Source: Jeongeupia wiesaeckerbachi
GTDB taxonomy: Bacteria; Pseudomonadota; Gammaproteobacteria; Burkholderiales; Chitinibacteraceae
Direction of reading: 5' to 3'
Assembly: GCF_050916355.1 (NCBI RefSeq)
Contig: NZ_CP136946.1
Location: 248,001 to 312,000 of the forward strand
DNA length: 64,000 bases
In this document: in pieces, positions 55,415-64,000 of the stretch
Layout of the letters: every line of letters starts with the position of its first letter
Numbering within the stretch: the first letter of the stretch is position 1
Notes under the pieces: generated by a model
The model's input: the letters and a program-made list of their open reading frames with translations, nothing else
The model's database searches: none
Told to the model about the DNA's origin: nothing
Made by a program: the position numbers and the translations under genes

Positions 55415-56560
55415 CTAGCGGCCGCCTTCAAGCGGCCGGACCTGACCGGATGCGAAACAGTCGGCCTGCCATGCCATCAGGCGGCCGAAATCGTCGACGC
55501 ACTGCCGCGCCGACAGCCGCTGCAGGTCGGCCTGGCCGACGCCGGGCTCGAGCTGCTTGCGGCAGAGTGCAAGCATGGTCTTGGCGTCCAGCGCGTCGGC
55601 CATCGGCTCCAGCGTGTCGAAAAGCGCATAGGCCAGCGGCAGGAAGCCCTGTCGCTGGCCTGTCCACGGGTCGACCATCTCGCCGGCGAGCCCGTAACGG
55701 CAGGCCTGGAAACGGTTGTACGGATACGTGTCGAAGCGCGGCGGCGGTGTCGGATGGTCAAGGTAGTACGCGCAGAGCAGCTGCACCAGACCGGCAAGCA
55801 CGCAGGCGATCTCGGCTGTCAGCGGCGTGTCGAACACGCGGAACTCGATCGTGCCGAATTCGGGTTTCGGCCGGATGTCCCAGTAGAAATCCTTGATGCT
55901 GCCGACGACGCCGAGTTCGATCAGACCATCGACATAGTCGGCGCATTCGTCCCAGTCGGCAAAATCCGGCATCGCGCCGGCGTACGGAAACGGCGTCAGG
56001 CTGTGCAGCCGCGAGCAGGCAAACCCGGTATCCGAGCCTTCGCGGAACGGCGATGCCGCCGAAATGGCGATCAGCAGCGGCACCCACGGCGACACCGAGC
56101 GGATCAGCCCGATCGCGGCGCTGCCGTCGCCACCGACGCCAACGTGGACGTGCATGCCGAAGACGGTGAACTGCTTGCTCAGATAGCCGTACTTCAGCCC
56201 GAGGTCGAGGTAGCGCTCCTTCGGAAAGAAATCCTGGTCGCGCCAGTCGCGGAACGCATGCGTGCCGCCGCCGCTGATCCGCAAGCCGCATTCGTGCGCC
56301 AGCGGCAACAGGAAGGCGCGCATTGCCCGCGCTTCAACCAGCAGCTCGTGCCAGCGACCGTGCACGCCGCTGTTGTACTCGATCATCGTCTGGGTGATTT
56401 CGGGGCAGAAGAAGAAGCGCTTGTCACCCCGTACCCGCATCAAGTCGAGCAGGTTCAGCGCACCGGCGCTCAGCTCCTTCGTCTGCGGATCAAGCAGCAT
56501 CAGCTCGAGCTCGATGCCGAGCGTCAGCAAGCCTGCGGATTTGAACGACGGTAAACGCAT
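55415..56560 (-). CDS. YbdK-type carboxylate-amine ligase (GCS2 family)
   Basis: A 381-residue member of the GCS2 family, which contains glutamate-cysteine ligases and the weak ligase YbdK. Typical blocks are LGIELELMLLDPQTKEL, HEYNSGVHG-like IEYNSGVHGRWHEL, FGMHVHVGVGGDGSAA and EFGTIEFRVFDTPLT. The true substrate in this family is often unknown. The ATG at 56560 follows GGAGG at good spacing; the longer frame adds a basic stretch without family match. It is convergent with the GH18 gene (32 bp between stops). Confidence 0.85.
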   Translation of the reverse strand: MRLPSFKSAGLLTLGIELELMLLDPQTKELSAGALNLLDLMRVRGDKRFFFCPEITQTMIEYNSGVHGRWHELLVEARAMRAFLLPLAHECGLRISGGGTHAFRDWRDQDFFPKERYLDLGLKYGYLSKQFTVFGMHVHVGVGGDGSAAIGLIRSVSPWVPLLIAISAASPFREGSDTGFACSRLHSLTPFPYAGAMPDFADWDECADYVDGLIELGVVGSIKDFYWDIRPKPEFGTIEFRVFDTPLTAEIACVLAGLVQLLCAYYLDHPTPPPRFDTYPYNRFQACRYGLAGEMVDPWTGQRQGFLPLAYALFDTLEPMADALDAKTMLALCRKQLEPGVGQADLQRLSARQCVDDFGRLMAWQADCFASGQVRPLEGGR

Positions 56561-56690
56561 CGCAACCTCCTTGCCCCCGTGAACTGGATAGGAGCCACGG
56601 CGGCGAAGAAAATTCCGCGCCGCCGCCACTGCTCGTCCGGCTCCCCTAGCAAGGGAGACCGGGACGCGCCAGATCATCGACCGCTGGCGT

Positions 56691-58832
56691 TTAGAATTGC
56701 AGCGCCAGACCCGCTCTGGCGCTGCGCCTGCCTTGCGGCGCGATATCGCGGGTCAGCGACGTCGCGTAGCGGATTTCCTCGTTCGTGAGGTTGTCGCCGC
56801 GCAGATACGCCGTCCAGGCGCTCCCGCCAGTGCGGAATTGGTAGCTGAGCGCGACATTGGCAACGGTGTAGGCATCGCTTGGCGTGTCGTTCTGCGGCAC
56901 ACGGTCCTGCTCGGCGGCGTATTGCAGTTCGGCACGCAACGATAACGGCCCCTGGCCGTACACCACCGCACCGGCCAGCCGCAGGGGCGGGATGCGCGGC
57001 AGGGCTTCGCCGGTATCGCGCCGCCCGGCTCGGGTGATATCGCCCCAGGCTTGCAGGTCCAGCGATTGCGATGCGTTCTGGTACACGCGCCAGTTGCCGT
57101 CGAGTTCGAAGCCGTACAGCTTCGCCGGCACGCCCTCGTACGCGTATTCGGGCGAATCGCCGTCGTGCGGCTCATCGCCGCAATGATCGTGATCACCGTG
57201 CGAATGGCACCACTGGCCGGTCCGTTCGAGCGCAATGAAATTGCCGAAATGGCTGTAATAGCCACCGAGCGACAGCCGGTTGGCGCCTGCCTGATAGCGT
57301 AGCGCGGCATCGATCGAACGCGCCTTTTCCTTGCCGGCCTCCGGATCGCCCCGCTCGAACGTACCGGTGGCCACGTGCTGGCCGTTGGCGTAAAGCTCGT
57401 AATTGCTCGGCGCGCGCTCGGTGTAGGCCAGATTGCCGCCGAGCGACCAGCCGCCGCTGAGCGGGTAAACCAGACCGGCCGAGAGCGAACCCGCGGTAAA
57501 CGAGCGCGACCGGCTGTCCTCGAAACGGCGATTGTTCGAGGCGTTCGGGCTGAGGCTGGTGTAATCGATCCGGCCGCCGAAGCTGAACAGCGCGGTCTCC
57601 GCCTGCCATTGTTCGAGCACGAACAGCGCGGCCTTGCCGGTTTCGGTATTGGGCACGAAGGCTTCTTCGCCCAGCGCCGAAAAGCGCGTCTGGCCCAGCT
57701 GCAGACCGACCACACCGGTCAGCGCGCCGACGGCCGCATGGCGCGCCTCGATCCGGCCGTCGTAACCGCGATTGCTGAACGTGGTGCCGACTTCGCTGCC
57801 GTGCAGCTCCTGATGGTCGTAATCGGTGTAGGCGAAATCGGCCTTGAGATCGGTGAACGGGCCTGCGAGTCCGTTCTTGGCGAATGCCAGCGCAAACCGG
57901 TCCTGCTTGAGATCGAGCCGCACATCCTCTTCAGCGACCGAACCATAGTTGCTGCGGTAACCGCTGTAGGCGAGGCCGAGATAACCGTCGTCCCAGGTTC
58001 GCGAGACGCCGAAGGCGCCGCCATGGGCGCGGCTGTCGCTATTGGGCAAGGTGCCCTCGGCCGACTCGGCCGCGTGTTCTTCGTGCCCATGTTCGCCCTC
58101 CTCCTCGCCGTGTGCATGGTCATGCTCGGGGGGCTGATAGCTGCCAAGGCCGGCGCGCTGGCGTTCGGACCAGGCGTAACCCGGGATGCGCAAGTCATCG
58201 CTGCGGCGGCCGAAAACGTCGACATGCACCGCGTAATCGCCATTGCCGGCGTCCAGCTTCGCCCCCGCGACACGTTCATTGGCCGCACCGCCGTACTCGA
58301 CCCTGGCCGCCCCCGAAACACCTTCGAGCCTCGACTGCGGAATCCGGTTATCCAGGGTATTCACGACGCCACCGATGGCATTGCCACCATAAAGCAGCGC
58401 AGCCGGGCCACGAACGATTTCGATGCGCTCGACGCTCGCAACATCCTGCGCAACGGCATGGTCGTAGGACAGCGCCGATGCATCCAGCGCGCCAACGCCG
58501 TTTTGCAACAGCAGAATCCGGTCACCATCCAGCCCGCGGATGACCGGGCGGCTGGCGCCGGGGCCAAACGAGGTCGATGCCACGCCGGGCAGCCCGGTCA
58601 GCACTTCGCCAAGCGTGCCGGCATCGCGCAGCAGCAGCGCATCGCCCGATAACTGCGACACCGGCACGGCCAGGTCGCGATTGCCCAGCGGATTGGCGGT
58701 CACCACGACGGCGGCAAGGGTGGACTCCGTCTTCCTGTCATCGGCAAAGACGCCTGGGGAAAACGCGAGGGACAAGGCCGTAACGAGCGGGGACAGCGGT
58801 TGCGCCCGGAACGGACGATCGGGATAGAACAT
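56691..58832 (-). CDS. znuD: TonB-dependent receptor, probable zinc receptor ZnuD
   Basis: A 713-residue outer-membrane receptor. After the signal peptide, the plug domain spans about residues 40-160 (RDAGTLGEVLTGLPGVAST, SRPVIRGLDGDRILLLQNGV, IEIVRGPAALLYGGNAIGGVVN). Two predicted surface loops are His/Asp/Glu-rich, residues about 231-256 (HDHAHGEEEGEHGHEEH) and about 540-561 (CHSHGDHDHCGDEPHDGD), the hallmark of Neisseria ZnuD. It ends in Phe. The ATG at 58832 has a GGAG-type ribosome site. Upstream at 59119 is a perfect palindrome that may be a zinc-regulator site. Zinc specificity is inference from the loops. Confidence 0.85.
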   Translation of the reverse strand: MFYPDRPFRAQPLSPLVTALSLAFSPGVFADDRKTESTLAAVVVTANPLGNRDLAVPVSQLSGDALLLRDAGTLGEVLTGLPGVASTSFGPGASRPVIRGLDGDRILLLQNGVGALDASALSYDHAVAQDVASVERIEIVRGPAALLYGGNAIGGVVNTLDNRIPQSRLEGVSGAARVEYGGAANERVAGAKLDAGNGDYAVHVDVFGRRSDDLRIPGYAWSERQRAGLGSYQPPEHDHAHGEEEGEHGHEEHAAESAEGTLPNSDSRAHGGAFGVSRTWDDGYLGLAYSGYRSNYGSVAEEDVRLDLKQDRFALAFAKNGLAGPFTDLKADFAYTDYDHQELHGSEVGTTFSNRGYDGRIEARHAAVGALTGVVGLQLGQTRFSALGEEAFVPNTETGKAALFVLEQWQAETALFSFGGRIDYTSLSPNASNNRRFEDSRSRSFTAGSLSAGLVYPLSGGWSLGGNLAYTERAPSNYELYANGQHVATGTFERGDPEAGKEKARSIDAALRYQAGANRLSLGGYYSHFGNFIALERTGQWCHSHGDHDHCGDEPHDGDSPEYAYEGVPAKLYGFELDGNWRVYQNASQSLDLQAWGDITRAGRRDTGEALPRIPPLRLAGAVVYGQGPLSLRAELQYAAEQDRVPQNDTPSDAYTVANVALSYQFRTGGSAWTAYLRGDNLTNEEIRYATSLTRDIAPQGRRSARAGLALQF

Positions 58833-59118
58833 GGAAACTCCGTGACTTCGAGAGAGCGTCGATGGGACAGGCGTGGCGAAACGGGAGATCACCCAGGTCA
58901 CCACACATCAATCCGGCCAAGGCCGGTTTGCCAGGCGGACGAGGAAGGACTGGCCGCCGCGACTGGACAGCCGTTCCAGAACACCGCTGCCGTTGCAGTG
59001 CATTGCGCACTCGCGCACCAGGCGATCATCGTCGGCACATCGGGAGGGAAAACAGGCGGCACGGTGCAGGTCCACACAAGATTGCAGATGCAACACAGTA
59101 TCAATAAGACCAATGCAA

Positions 59119-59135
59119 ATGCAACTCTGTTGCAT
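59119..59135. promoter_or_regulatory. Perfect palindrome, candidate metal-regulator (Zur-like) operator
   Basis: ATGCAAC-TCT-GTTGCAT is a perfect 17-bp dyad in the 485-bp gap between znuD and uvrB, about 290 bp before znuD; a half-site atgcaacaca lies at 59088. Zur operators are similar-sized AT-flanked dyads, and the His-rich receptor is a classic Zur target. The rest of the gap holds no gene I can support. Confidence 0.45.
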
Positions 59136-59317
59136 ATGACGTCAGACTTTCAGCTGTGGGCCGGGCTGTACCATGCCGGATACCGACGGCGACTCCCGCA
59201 ACGCGGAAACGGGCTGACTGGCATTTGACGCGCGTGCGCCCGTTTGCGCTGCAAGACGCCGATTCGGGCGCGTACAATCGACGGCATCCGCGCCTGAGAC
59301 TGCGCCCGAGACCGATC

Positions 59318-61336
59318 ATGTTCGTCGAATTCCCGAACTCCCCGTACAAGCTGTTCCAGCCCTTTCCGCCCGCCGGCGACCAGCCGACGGCGATTGCCAG
59401 CCTGATCGAGGGCATCGAGGATGGCCTCAAGTACCAGACCTTGCTCGGCGTCACCGGCTCGGGCAAGACCTACACCATGGCCAACGTCATCGCCCGCACC
59501 GGGCGGCCGGCGATCGTGATGGCGCCGAACAAGACGCTGGCGGCACAGCTTTACGCCGAATTCCGCGAGTTCTTTCCCGAAAACGCTGTCGAGTACTTCG
59601 TCAGCTACTACGACTACTACCAGCCCGAAGCCTACGTACCGAGCCGCGACCTGTTCATCGAGAAGGACTCGGCAATCAACGAGCACATCGAGCAGATGCG
59701 CCTGTCGGCGACCAAGGCAATGCTCGAACGCCCCGACTGCATCATCGTCGCCACCGTCTCGGCGATCTACGGTATCGGCGATCCGTCCGATTACCACAAG
59801 ATGATCCTGCACCTCAAAGAGGGCGAAAAACACGCGCAGCGCGACATCATCAAGCGCCTCTCGGCGATGCAGTACGACCGCAACGAAACCGACTTCGCCC
59901 GCGGCACCTTCCGCGTGCGCGGCGACGTGATCGACATCTTCCCGGCCGAGAACGCCGAGCTGGCGCTGCGGATTTCGCTGTTCGACGACGATATCGAAAC
60001 CCTGCAGCTGTTCGACCCGCTCACCGGCCATATCCGGCAGCGCCTCGGCCGCTACACGGTGTTCCCGTCCAGCCATTACGTGACGCCGCGCGATACGGTG
60101 CTGCGCGCGGTCGAAACGATCAAGGACGAGCTGCGCACGCGGCTCGAGTTCTATTACAAGGACCAGAAGCTGGTCGAAGCCCAGCGGCTCGAACAGCGCA
60201 CGCGCTTCGATCTGGAAATGCTCAACGAGATGGGTTTTTGCAAGGGCATCGAGAACTACTCGCGGCACTTCTCGGGCAAGCAGGCCGGCGAGGCGCCGCC
60301 GACGCTGATCAACTACCTGCCCGAAGGGTCGTTGATGTTTCTCGACGAATCGCACGTGATGATCGGCCAGGTCGGCGCGATGTACAAAGGCGACCGCTCG
60401 CGCAAGGAAAACCTCGTCGACTACGGCTTCCGGCTGCCATCGGCACTGGACAACCGGCCGCTGAAGTTCGAGGAATTCGAGCAGATGATGCCGCAGACGG
60501 TATTCGTCTCGGCGACACCGGCGGCGTACGAAAAAGAGCATCAGGGGCAGGTGGTCGAACAGCTGGTCCGCCCGACCGGCCTCGTCGATCCGCAGATCGA
60601 AGTCCGCCCGGTGGCGACACAGGTCGACGATCTGCTGTCGGAAATCAAGAAGCGCACCGCAGTGGAAGAGCGCGTGCTGGTGACGACGCTGACCAAGCGC
60701 ATGTCCGAGCAACTGACCGAGTACCTGGACGAGCATGGTGTCAAGGTGCGTTATCTGCACTCGGACATCGACACCGTCGAGCGCGTCGAGATCCTCCGCG
60801 ATCTGCGTCTGGGCGTATTCGACGTGCTGGTCGGCATCAACCTGTTGCGCGAGGGGCTGGATATTCCGGAAGTGTCACTGGTGGCGATTCTCGACGCCGA
60901 CAAGGAAGGCTTCTTGCGCAGCGAGCGCAGCCTGATCCAGACCATCGGCCGCGCCGCGCGCAACCTCAACGGCAAGGCGATTCTGTACGGTGACCGGATC
61001 ACCGATTCGATGAAGAAGGCCATCGACGAAACCGAACGGCGCCGTGCCAAGCAGATGGCATTCAACGAAGCCAACGGCATCGTCCCGCGCTCGGTGCAGA
61101 AGCGGATCAAGGACATGATCGACGGCGTCTACAGCGCCGAAGACGCGACCGCCGCACGACTGGAAGCCAAGCGCCAGCGCCTCGTCGAAGACCTGGACGA
61201 GAAGGACCTGTCCAAGGAACTCAAGCGCATCGAGAAGGAGATGATGACCGCAGCGAAAAACCTCGAGTTCGAAAAGGCCGCGCAACTGCGCGATCAGCTC
61301 AAGGCCTTGCGCGAGCGGGCGTTCGGCCACCAGTAA
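59318..61336 (+). CDS. uvrB: Excinuclease ABC subunit UvrB
   Basis: A 672-residue DNA-repair helicase. Walker A is GVTGSGKTYTMAN, the beta-hairpin is YYDYYQPEAYVPSRD, and helicase motifs LFLDESHVMIGQ, VSATPAAYE and TIGRAARN follow. The UvrC-interacting UVR domain ends the protein (LEFEKAAQLRDQLKALRE). The ATG at 59318 (MFVEFPNSPYKLFQPF) is the family start; the frame is open upstream without homology. A TACAAT box lies at 59273-59278. No clear LexA dyad was seen. Confidence 0.96.
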   Translation: MFVEFPNSPYKLFQPFPPAGDQPTAIASLIEGIEDGLKYQTLLGVTGSGKTYTMANVIARTGRPAIVMAPNKTLAAQLYAEFREFFPENAVEYFVSYYDYYQPEAYVPSRDLFIEKDSAINEHIEQMRLSATKAMLERPDCIIVATVSAIYGIGDPSDYHKMILHLKEGEKHAQRDIIKRLSAMQYDRNETDFARGTFRVRGDVIDIFPAENAELALRISLFDDDIETLQLFDPLTGHIRQRLGRYTVFPSSHYVTPRDTVLRAVETIKDELRTRLEFYYKDQKLVEAQRLEQRTRFDLEMLNEMGFCKGIENYSRHFSGKQAGEAPPTLINYLPEGSLMFLDESHVMIGQVGAMYKGDRSRKENLVDYGFRLPSALDNRPLKFEEFEQMMPQTVFVSATPAAYEKEHQGQVVEQLVRPTGLVDPQIEVRPVATQVDDLLSEIKKRTAVEERVLVTTLTKRMSEQLTEYLDEHGVKVRYLHSDIDTVERVEILRDLRLGVFDVLVGINLLREGLDIPEVSLVAILDADKEGFLRSERSLIQTIGRAARNLNGKAILYGDRITDSMKKAIDETERRRAKQMAFNEANGIVPRSVQKRIKDMIDGVYSAEDATAARLEAKRQRLVEDLDEKDLSKELKRIEKEMMTAAKNLEFEKAAQLRDQLKALRERAFGHQ

Positions 61337-61449
61337 GGGGGTAGGGATCGGCAAGGCCGGCCGTCGCCGACCGGTATCAGCATCGCGACACCATGCATTT
61401 GGCATGATGGCGACGCGCAACCGCGCGAGCCAATCCAGATGGAGTCACG

Positions 61450-62631
61450 ATGCAAATACGATGGGCAATCGCTGCCATTTCGCTGTGCGCCAGCACCCTG
61501 ATTGCCGCCGCGCCGGCCTGGCAGGCCGATCAGGTCTACAACGCCGGTGATACGGTCACCGTTGCCGGCACCGATTACCGCGCCCAGTGGTGGACCCGCG
61601 GCCAGGAGCCGCAGCAACATACCGGCCCGCTCGGCGGCGGTCAGCCCTGGCTGGTGCTGGATCCCGCCCAACCGCCGCTGGCCTGCGGCGACGTCTGGCG
61701 GAACCAGAGCGCCTACAACGGCAACGCGGTGGTCAGCCGTCATGGCCGCAACTATCTGGCCAACTGGTGGAGCCGTGCCAACGATCCTGCCACGGCCGAA
61801 CATCGCGCGATCTGGCGCGATCTAGGGGCGTGCAATTACGTCGGACAGTACACGTTCAACCTGACTTCACAGCACGTCCGGGCGCTCAGTTTCGGCGCGG
61901 ATACCGCCGGCACCGATTATCCGATCGAGGTGATGCTGCCCGATGGCTTCCAGCCCGATCAGGCGTACCCGGTGCTGTATGTACTCGACTGGTTTCTCGT
62001 CGCCGACACCTTCAAGCAGCAGTTTCTGGACTTGCGCAATGCCGGCAAGCTCAAGCCCTTCATCGTCGTCGGCATCGGCTGCGCCGATCCCGAACCGGCG
62101 TGCTGGCTGCGGCGTGAACGCGATTACACGCCGACTTACTGGCAGCCGGAGGAGGAGTATCTCGGCAACACCGACCCGGCGCTGCGCATTACCGGCGGAG
62201 GCGCCAATTTTCTGGCCTTTCTCAAGCACGAGTTGATCCCGCGGGTTGAAACCCGCTATCTGACCCAGCCGGCGCAACGCGGCCTGCACGGCACGTCGCT
62301 GAGCGGCCTGCTCGCCAGCCATGCGCTGGTCCACGACGCAGCCTTGTTCGGCCACTACCTGATCAACAGTCCGGCACTGTGGTACCACGATTATCTGCTC
62401 GCCAACGAGGCCGATGCCGCGCCCGCCGAACAGTTTCTTGGCACACCAAAGGTGTTCCTGAGCATGGGTGGGCTCGAGGGCAGCCCCTACCTCGAAGACA
62501 CCGCACGCTTTGCGACGACGCTGAGCAACAAGCGGCTTGCCGTGCAACACACGGTGTTCCCGGAGCGGACGCACGAAACGGCCGCCGAGGTCGCGACGAC
62601 CGCGGGCCTGAGCAACGCCTACGGCCGTTGA
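61450..62631 (+). CDS. Secreted esterase with two chitin-binding modules
   Basis: A 393-residue exported protein, signal peptide MQIRWAIAAISLCASTLIAA. Two carbohydrate-binding modules of the CBM5/12 type follow: residues about 23-70 (AWQADQVYNAGDTVTVAGTD, AQWWTRGQEP) and about 75-128 (VWRNQSAYNGNAVVSRHGRN, ANWWSRANDP). Residues about 135-393 form an esterase of the Fes/esterase-D type (PF00756-like): YPVLYVLDWF, then HGTSLSGLLASHAL with nucleophile Ser283 and a late His (PERTHET). Chitin-binding modules on such an esterase suggest deacylation at chitin surfaces, but the substrate is not known to me. It stands alone, after uvrB. Confidence 0.8.
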   Translation: MQIRWAIAAISLCASTLIAAAPAWQADQVYNAGDTVTVAGTDYRAQWWTRGQEPQQHTGPLGGGQPWLVLDPAQPPLACGDVWRNQSAYNGNAVVSRHGRNYLANWWSRANDPATAEHRAIWRDLGACNYVGQYTFNLTSQHVRALSFGADTAGTDYPIEVMLPDGFQPDQAYPVLYVLDWFLVADTFKQQFLDLRNAGKLKPFIVVGIGCADPEPACWLRRERDYTPTYWQPEEEYLGNTDPALRITGGGANFLAFLKHELIPRVETRYLTQPAQRGLHGTSLSGLLASHALVHDAALFGHYLINSPALWYHDYLLANEADAAPAEQFLGTPKVFLSMGGLEGSPYLEDTARFATTLSNKRLAVQHTVFPERTHETAAEVATTAGLSNAYGR

Positions 62632-62676
62632 GCGAGGCTGATCGCCAAGCGCCGTTCGACGCGCTGACCGCCCAGC

Positions 62677-62713
62677 CGGCCCGGGCGACGGCCTCTGACC
62701 GTCGCCCGGGCCG
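62677..62713. terminator. Hairpin between the convergent esterase and Spy-like genes
   Basis: A perfect 15-bp GC-rich stem cggcccgggcgacgg / ccgtcgcccgggccg with loop cctctga. There is no T-run, so it may rely on other factors, but its position between convergent genes supports a termination role. Confidence 0.7.
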
Positions 62714-62722
62714 CGACCGCAC

Positions 62723-63148
62723 TCAGTCCGCGGCCAGTTCCTTGGCGAACAGCGACTGGAAATGCTGCTTCTGTTCGGCAGTCAGCACCTGACCGATATC
62801 GAACAGCGCCTTGGCGCGGATGTAGGTGACCTGGTTGTCGACCTCGCCCACGGCCCGAATGCGCTGTTTCGCCTGCGCCTCGTCCCACTTGCCGGATTTG
62901 ATCATGCCCTGGATGACGCCCGGCTCGATCTTGCTGGTATCGACGGCGGCGATCTGTTTCTGCTCGGCGTCGCGGATCGTCTTGATCTTCTGCTGCTGTG
63001 CCGATGTTAGCTTCAGTACCGAAGCCAGCGTTGCGCTGTCGGCCGGCGCTGCGCTAGCAGCCGGCGCCGAAGCATCGGCGGCGAAGGCTGCCGATGCCGG
63101 CAAGCACACTGCGGCGGCGAGAAAAAGGGCGCGGATCGATTTATTCAT
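62723..63148 (-). CDS. Spy/CpxP-like periplasmic protein with LTxxQ motifs
   Basis: A 141-residue exported protein, signal peptide MNKSIRALFLAAAVCLPASAAFA followed by an Ala/Pro/Ser-rich segment. Two LTxxQ motifs (LTSAQQQKI and LTAEQKQHF) frame a helical core, the mark of Spy/CpxP-type envelope-stress proteins and metal-binding relatives. The ATG at 63148 has GAGGTAA upstream; the longer frame from 63208 adds 20 non-signal residues. Probably a periplasmic chaperone; its inducer is unknown. Confidence 0.82.
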   Translation of the reverse strand: MNKSIRALFLAAAVCLPASAAFAADASAPAASAAPADSATLASVLKLTSAQQQKIKTIRDAEQKQIAAVDTSKIEPGVIQGMIKSGKWDEAQAKQRIRAVGEVDNQVTYIRAKALFDIGQVLTAEQKQHFQSLFAKELAAD

Positions 63149-63409
63149 GCTGTTTACCTCGTTGAGTGTGGCGGCAACGCTGCCTTGCGACGATTCTTGG
63201 TGATTCACCCTTTAGCGCCAAGTGGTTTATTTACACAACCAACAAACCGGAAGATGGTGTACAGCCGGACAGCCGCGACGTAAAAACGCTTGTCGCTGTG
63301 GCCTGCATGCCGCAGTTGTCCGATCGTGCATCCGATGTGGCACGCGGCAAGGCAATCGGTCGCAGGGCTGTGCTAGGCTGACGGCCAGCCTGTAACAACG
63401 AGGTCCTTC

Positions 63410-64000
63410 ATGTCGTCCGATTCCCCCCTGCCCCGCCTGTTGATCGTCGATGATTCACGCATCGTCCGTGCCACAGTCAGGAAACACCTGGCCGACGTCT
63501 ACGACGTCATCGAGGAAGGGGATGGCGAAGCCGGCTGGCGACGCCTGCAGCAGGATGAAACGATCCAGCTGCTGATCTCCGATCTGTCGATGCCCGAACT
63601 CGATGGCATCGGCCTGCTCGACCGTTTGCGCGCATGCAGCGACGCCCGGCTGAAGCAGTTGCCGGTCATCATCGTGTCGGGCGAGGAAGACGAAGCCACG
63701 CGCGAAAAATGCGTCGCCCACGGCGCCAATGACTTCATCACCAAATCGACCGACCGCAGCGAAATGCTCGCCCGCGTCCACGCCAATATCGAACTTGCCG
63801 AGCGCCAGCGCGAACTCGACGCCGCGCGCCTGCAACAGGCGCAAACGGCCACGCACGACAATACCGGCGCCGGCAGCCCGCATCTGCTGTCGCTGCAGGC
63901 CGAGCAGGCGCTGGCATACGCGCATCGCCACGACACCGAGGTATCGCTGCTGTTGCTGCAGCTCGACCGCTTCGACACGCTCGCCGGCCACGTCGGCCAG
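63410..64000 (+). CDS. Response regulator with partial GGDEF-type output, truncated by the window
   Basis: The first 197 codons of a response regulator; the gene continues past the right edge. The receiver domain spans residues about 8-125, with acidic pair Asp14-Asp15 (VDDSR), phospho-acceptor Asp58 (ISDLSMPELDG), switch Ser (IIVSGEED) and Lys in ITKSTDRSE. A helical linker (ELAERQRELDAARLQQAQ) leads to EVSLLLLQLDRFDTLAGHVG, which looks like the start of a GGDEF diguanylate cyclase domain. The catalytic motif itself is outside the window. GAGG precedes the ATG. Confidence 0.8.
   Translation, partial: MSSDSPLPRLLIVDDSRIVRATVRKHLADVYDVIEEGDGEAGWRRLQQDETIQLLISDLSMPELDGIGLLDRLRACSDARLKQLPVIIVSGEEDEATREKCVAHGANDFITKSTDRSEMLARVHANIELAERQRELDAARLQQAQTATHDNTGAGSPHLLSLQAEQALAYAHRHDTEVSLLLLQLDRFDTLAGHVGQ

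Overview
The window is a contiguous stretch of a GC-rich, flagellated Gram-negative chromosome. It has FlhF/FlhG/FliA-type flagellar control, a BamD lipoprotein next to a divergent rluD, a ZnuD-type receptor, and several proteins directed at chitin and peptidoglycan. My inference is a betaproteobacterium of the Neisseriales, close to the chitin degraders of the Jeongeupia/Chitiniphilus type. No rRNA or marker allows a firm assignment.

Layout. 1-5.7 kb: glycerol catabolism (ABC importer GlpS-T-P-Q, GlpD) with a divergent GlpR. 5.8-9.7 kb: a hydrolase, four tRNAs (Ala, Glu, Arg, Glu), bamD, rluD, pgeF. 9.7-12.9 kb: an atypical island with a double-HTH LuxR-like protein and a 488-residue protein I cannot assign. 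13-14.3 kb: an inverse-autotransporter-like protein. 14.3-15.1 kb: folE2. 15.3-24.1 kb: flagellar export genes fliKLMNOPQR facing flhBA. 24.2-33.5 kb: a MurNAc locus with an RpiR regulator, a frameshifted NamZ, PTS MurP, MurQ, and divergently a D-lactate-dehydrogenase-like FAD/Fe-S protein and a porin. 33.6-42.2 kb: rluA, flhF, flhG, a GNAT enzyme, an Mla-like lipid transport operon, fliA and a motA-type gene. 42.4-47.7 kb: acyltransferase, ftsK, an orphan solute-binding protein, rpmB-rpmG and a small protein. 47.7-53.1 kb: acetate uptake and activation (LysR regulator, DUF485-actP, acsA). 53.2-64 kb: AraC regulator and GH18 lipoprotein, a YbdK-like ligase, a zinc-type TonB receptor, uvrB, an esterase with chitin-binding modules, a Spy-like protein and a truncated response regulator.

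How the parts fit. The MurNAc locus reads as a path from peptidoglycan sugar to GlcNAc-6-phosphate plus D-lactate, with the oxidase for the lactate encoded next door. The acetate genes share a nearly identical operator with three alternating half-sites one helical turn apart, next to the lysR gene.

Most notable: two copies of a structured intergenic element about 16 kb apart with arm-swapped hairpins (26368-26531 and 42272-42415); the two-gene island at 10.4-12.4 kb; the triple half-site operators at 48716 and 51049; the chitin-binding esterase; a 16-C tract; and a 15-bp inverted repeat woven into a tRNA promoter. All assignments come from reading sequence and motifs without any database search.
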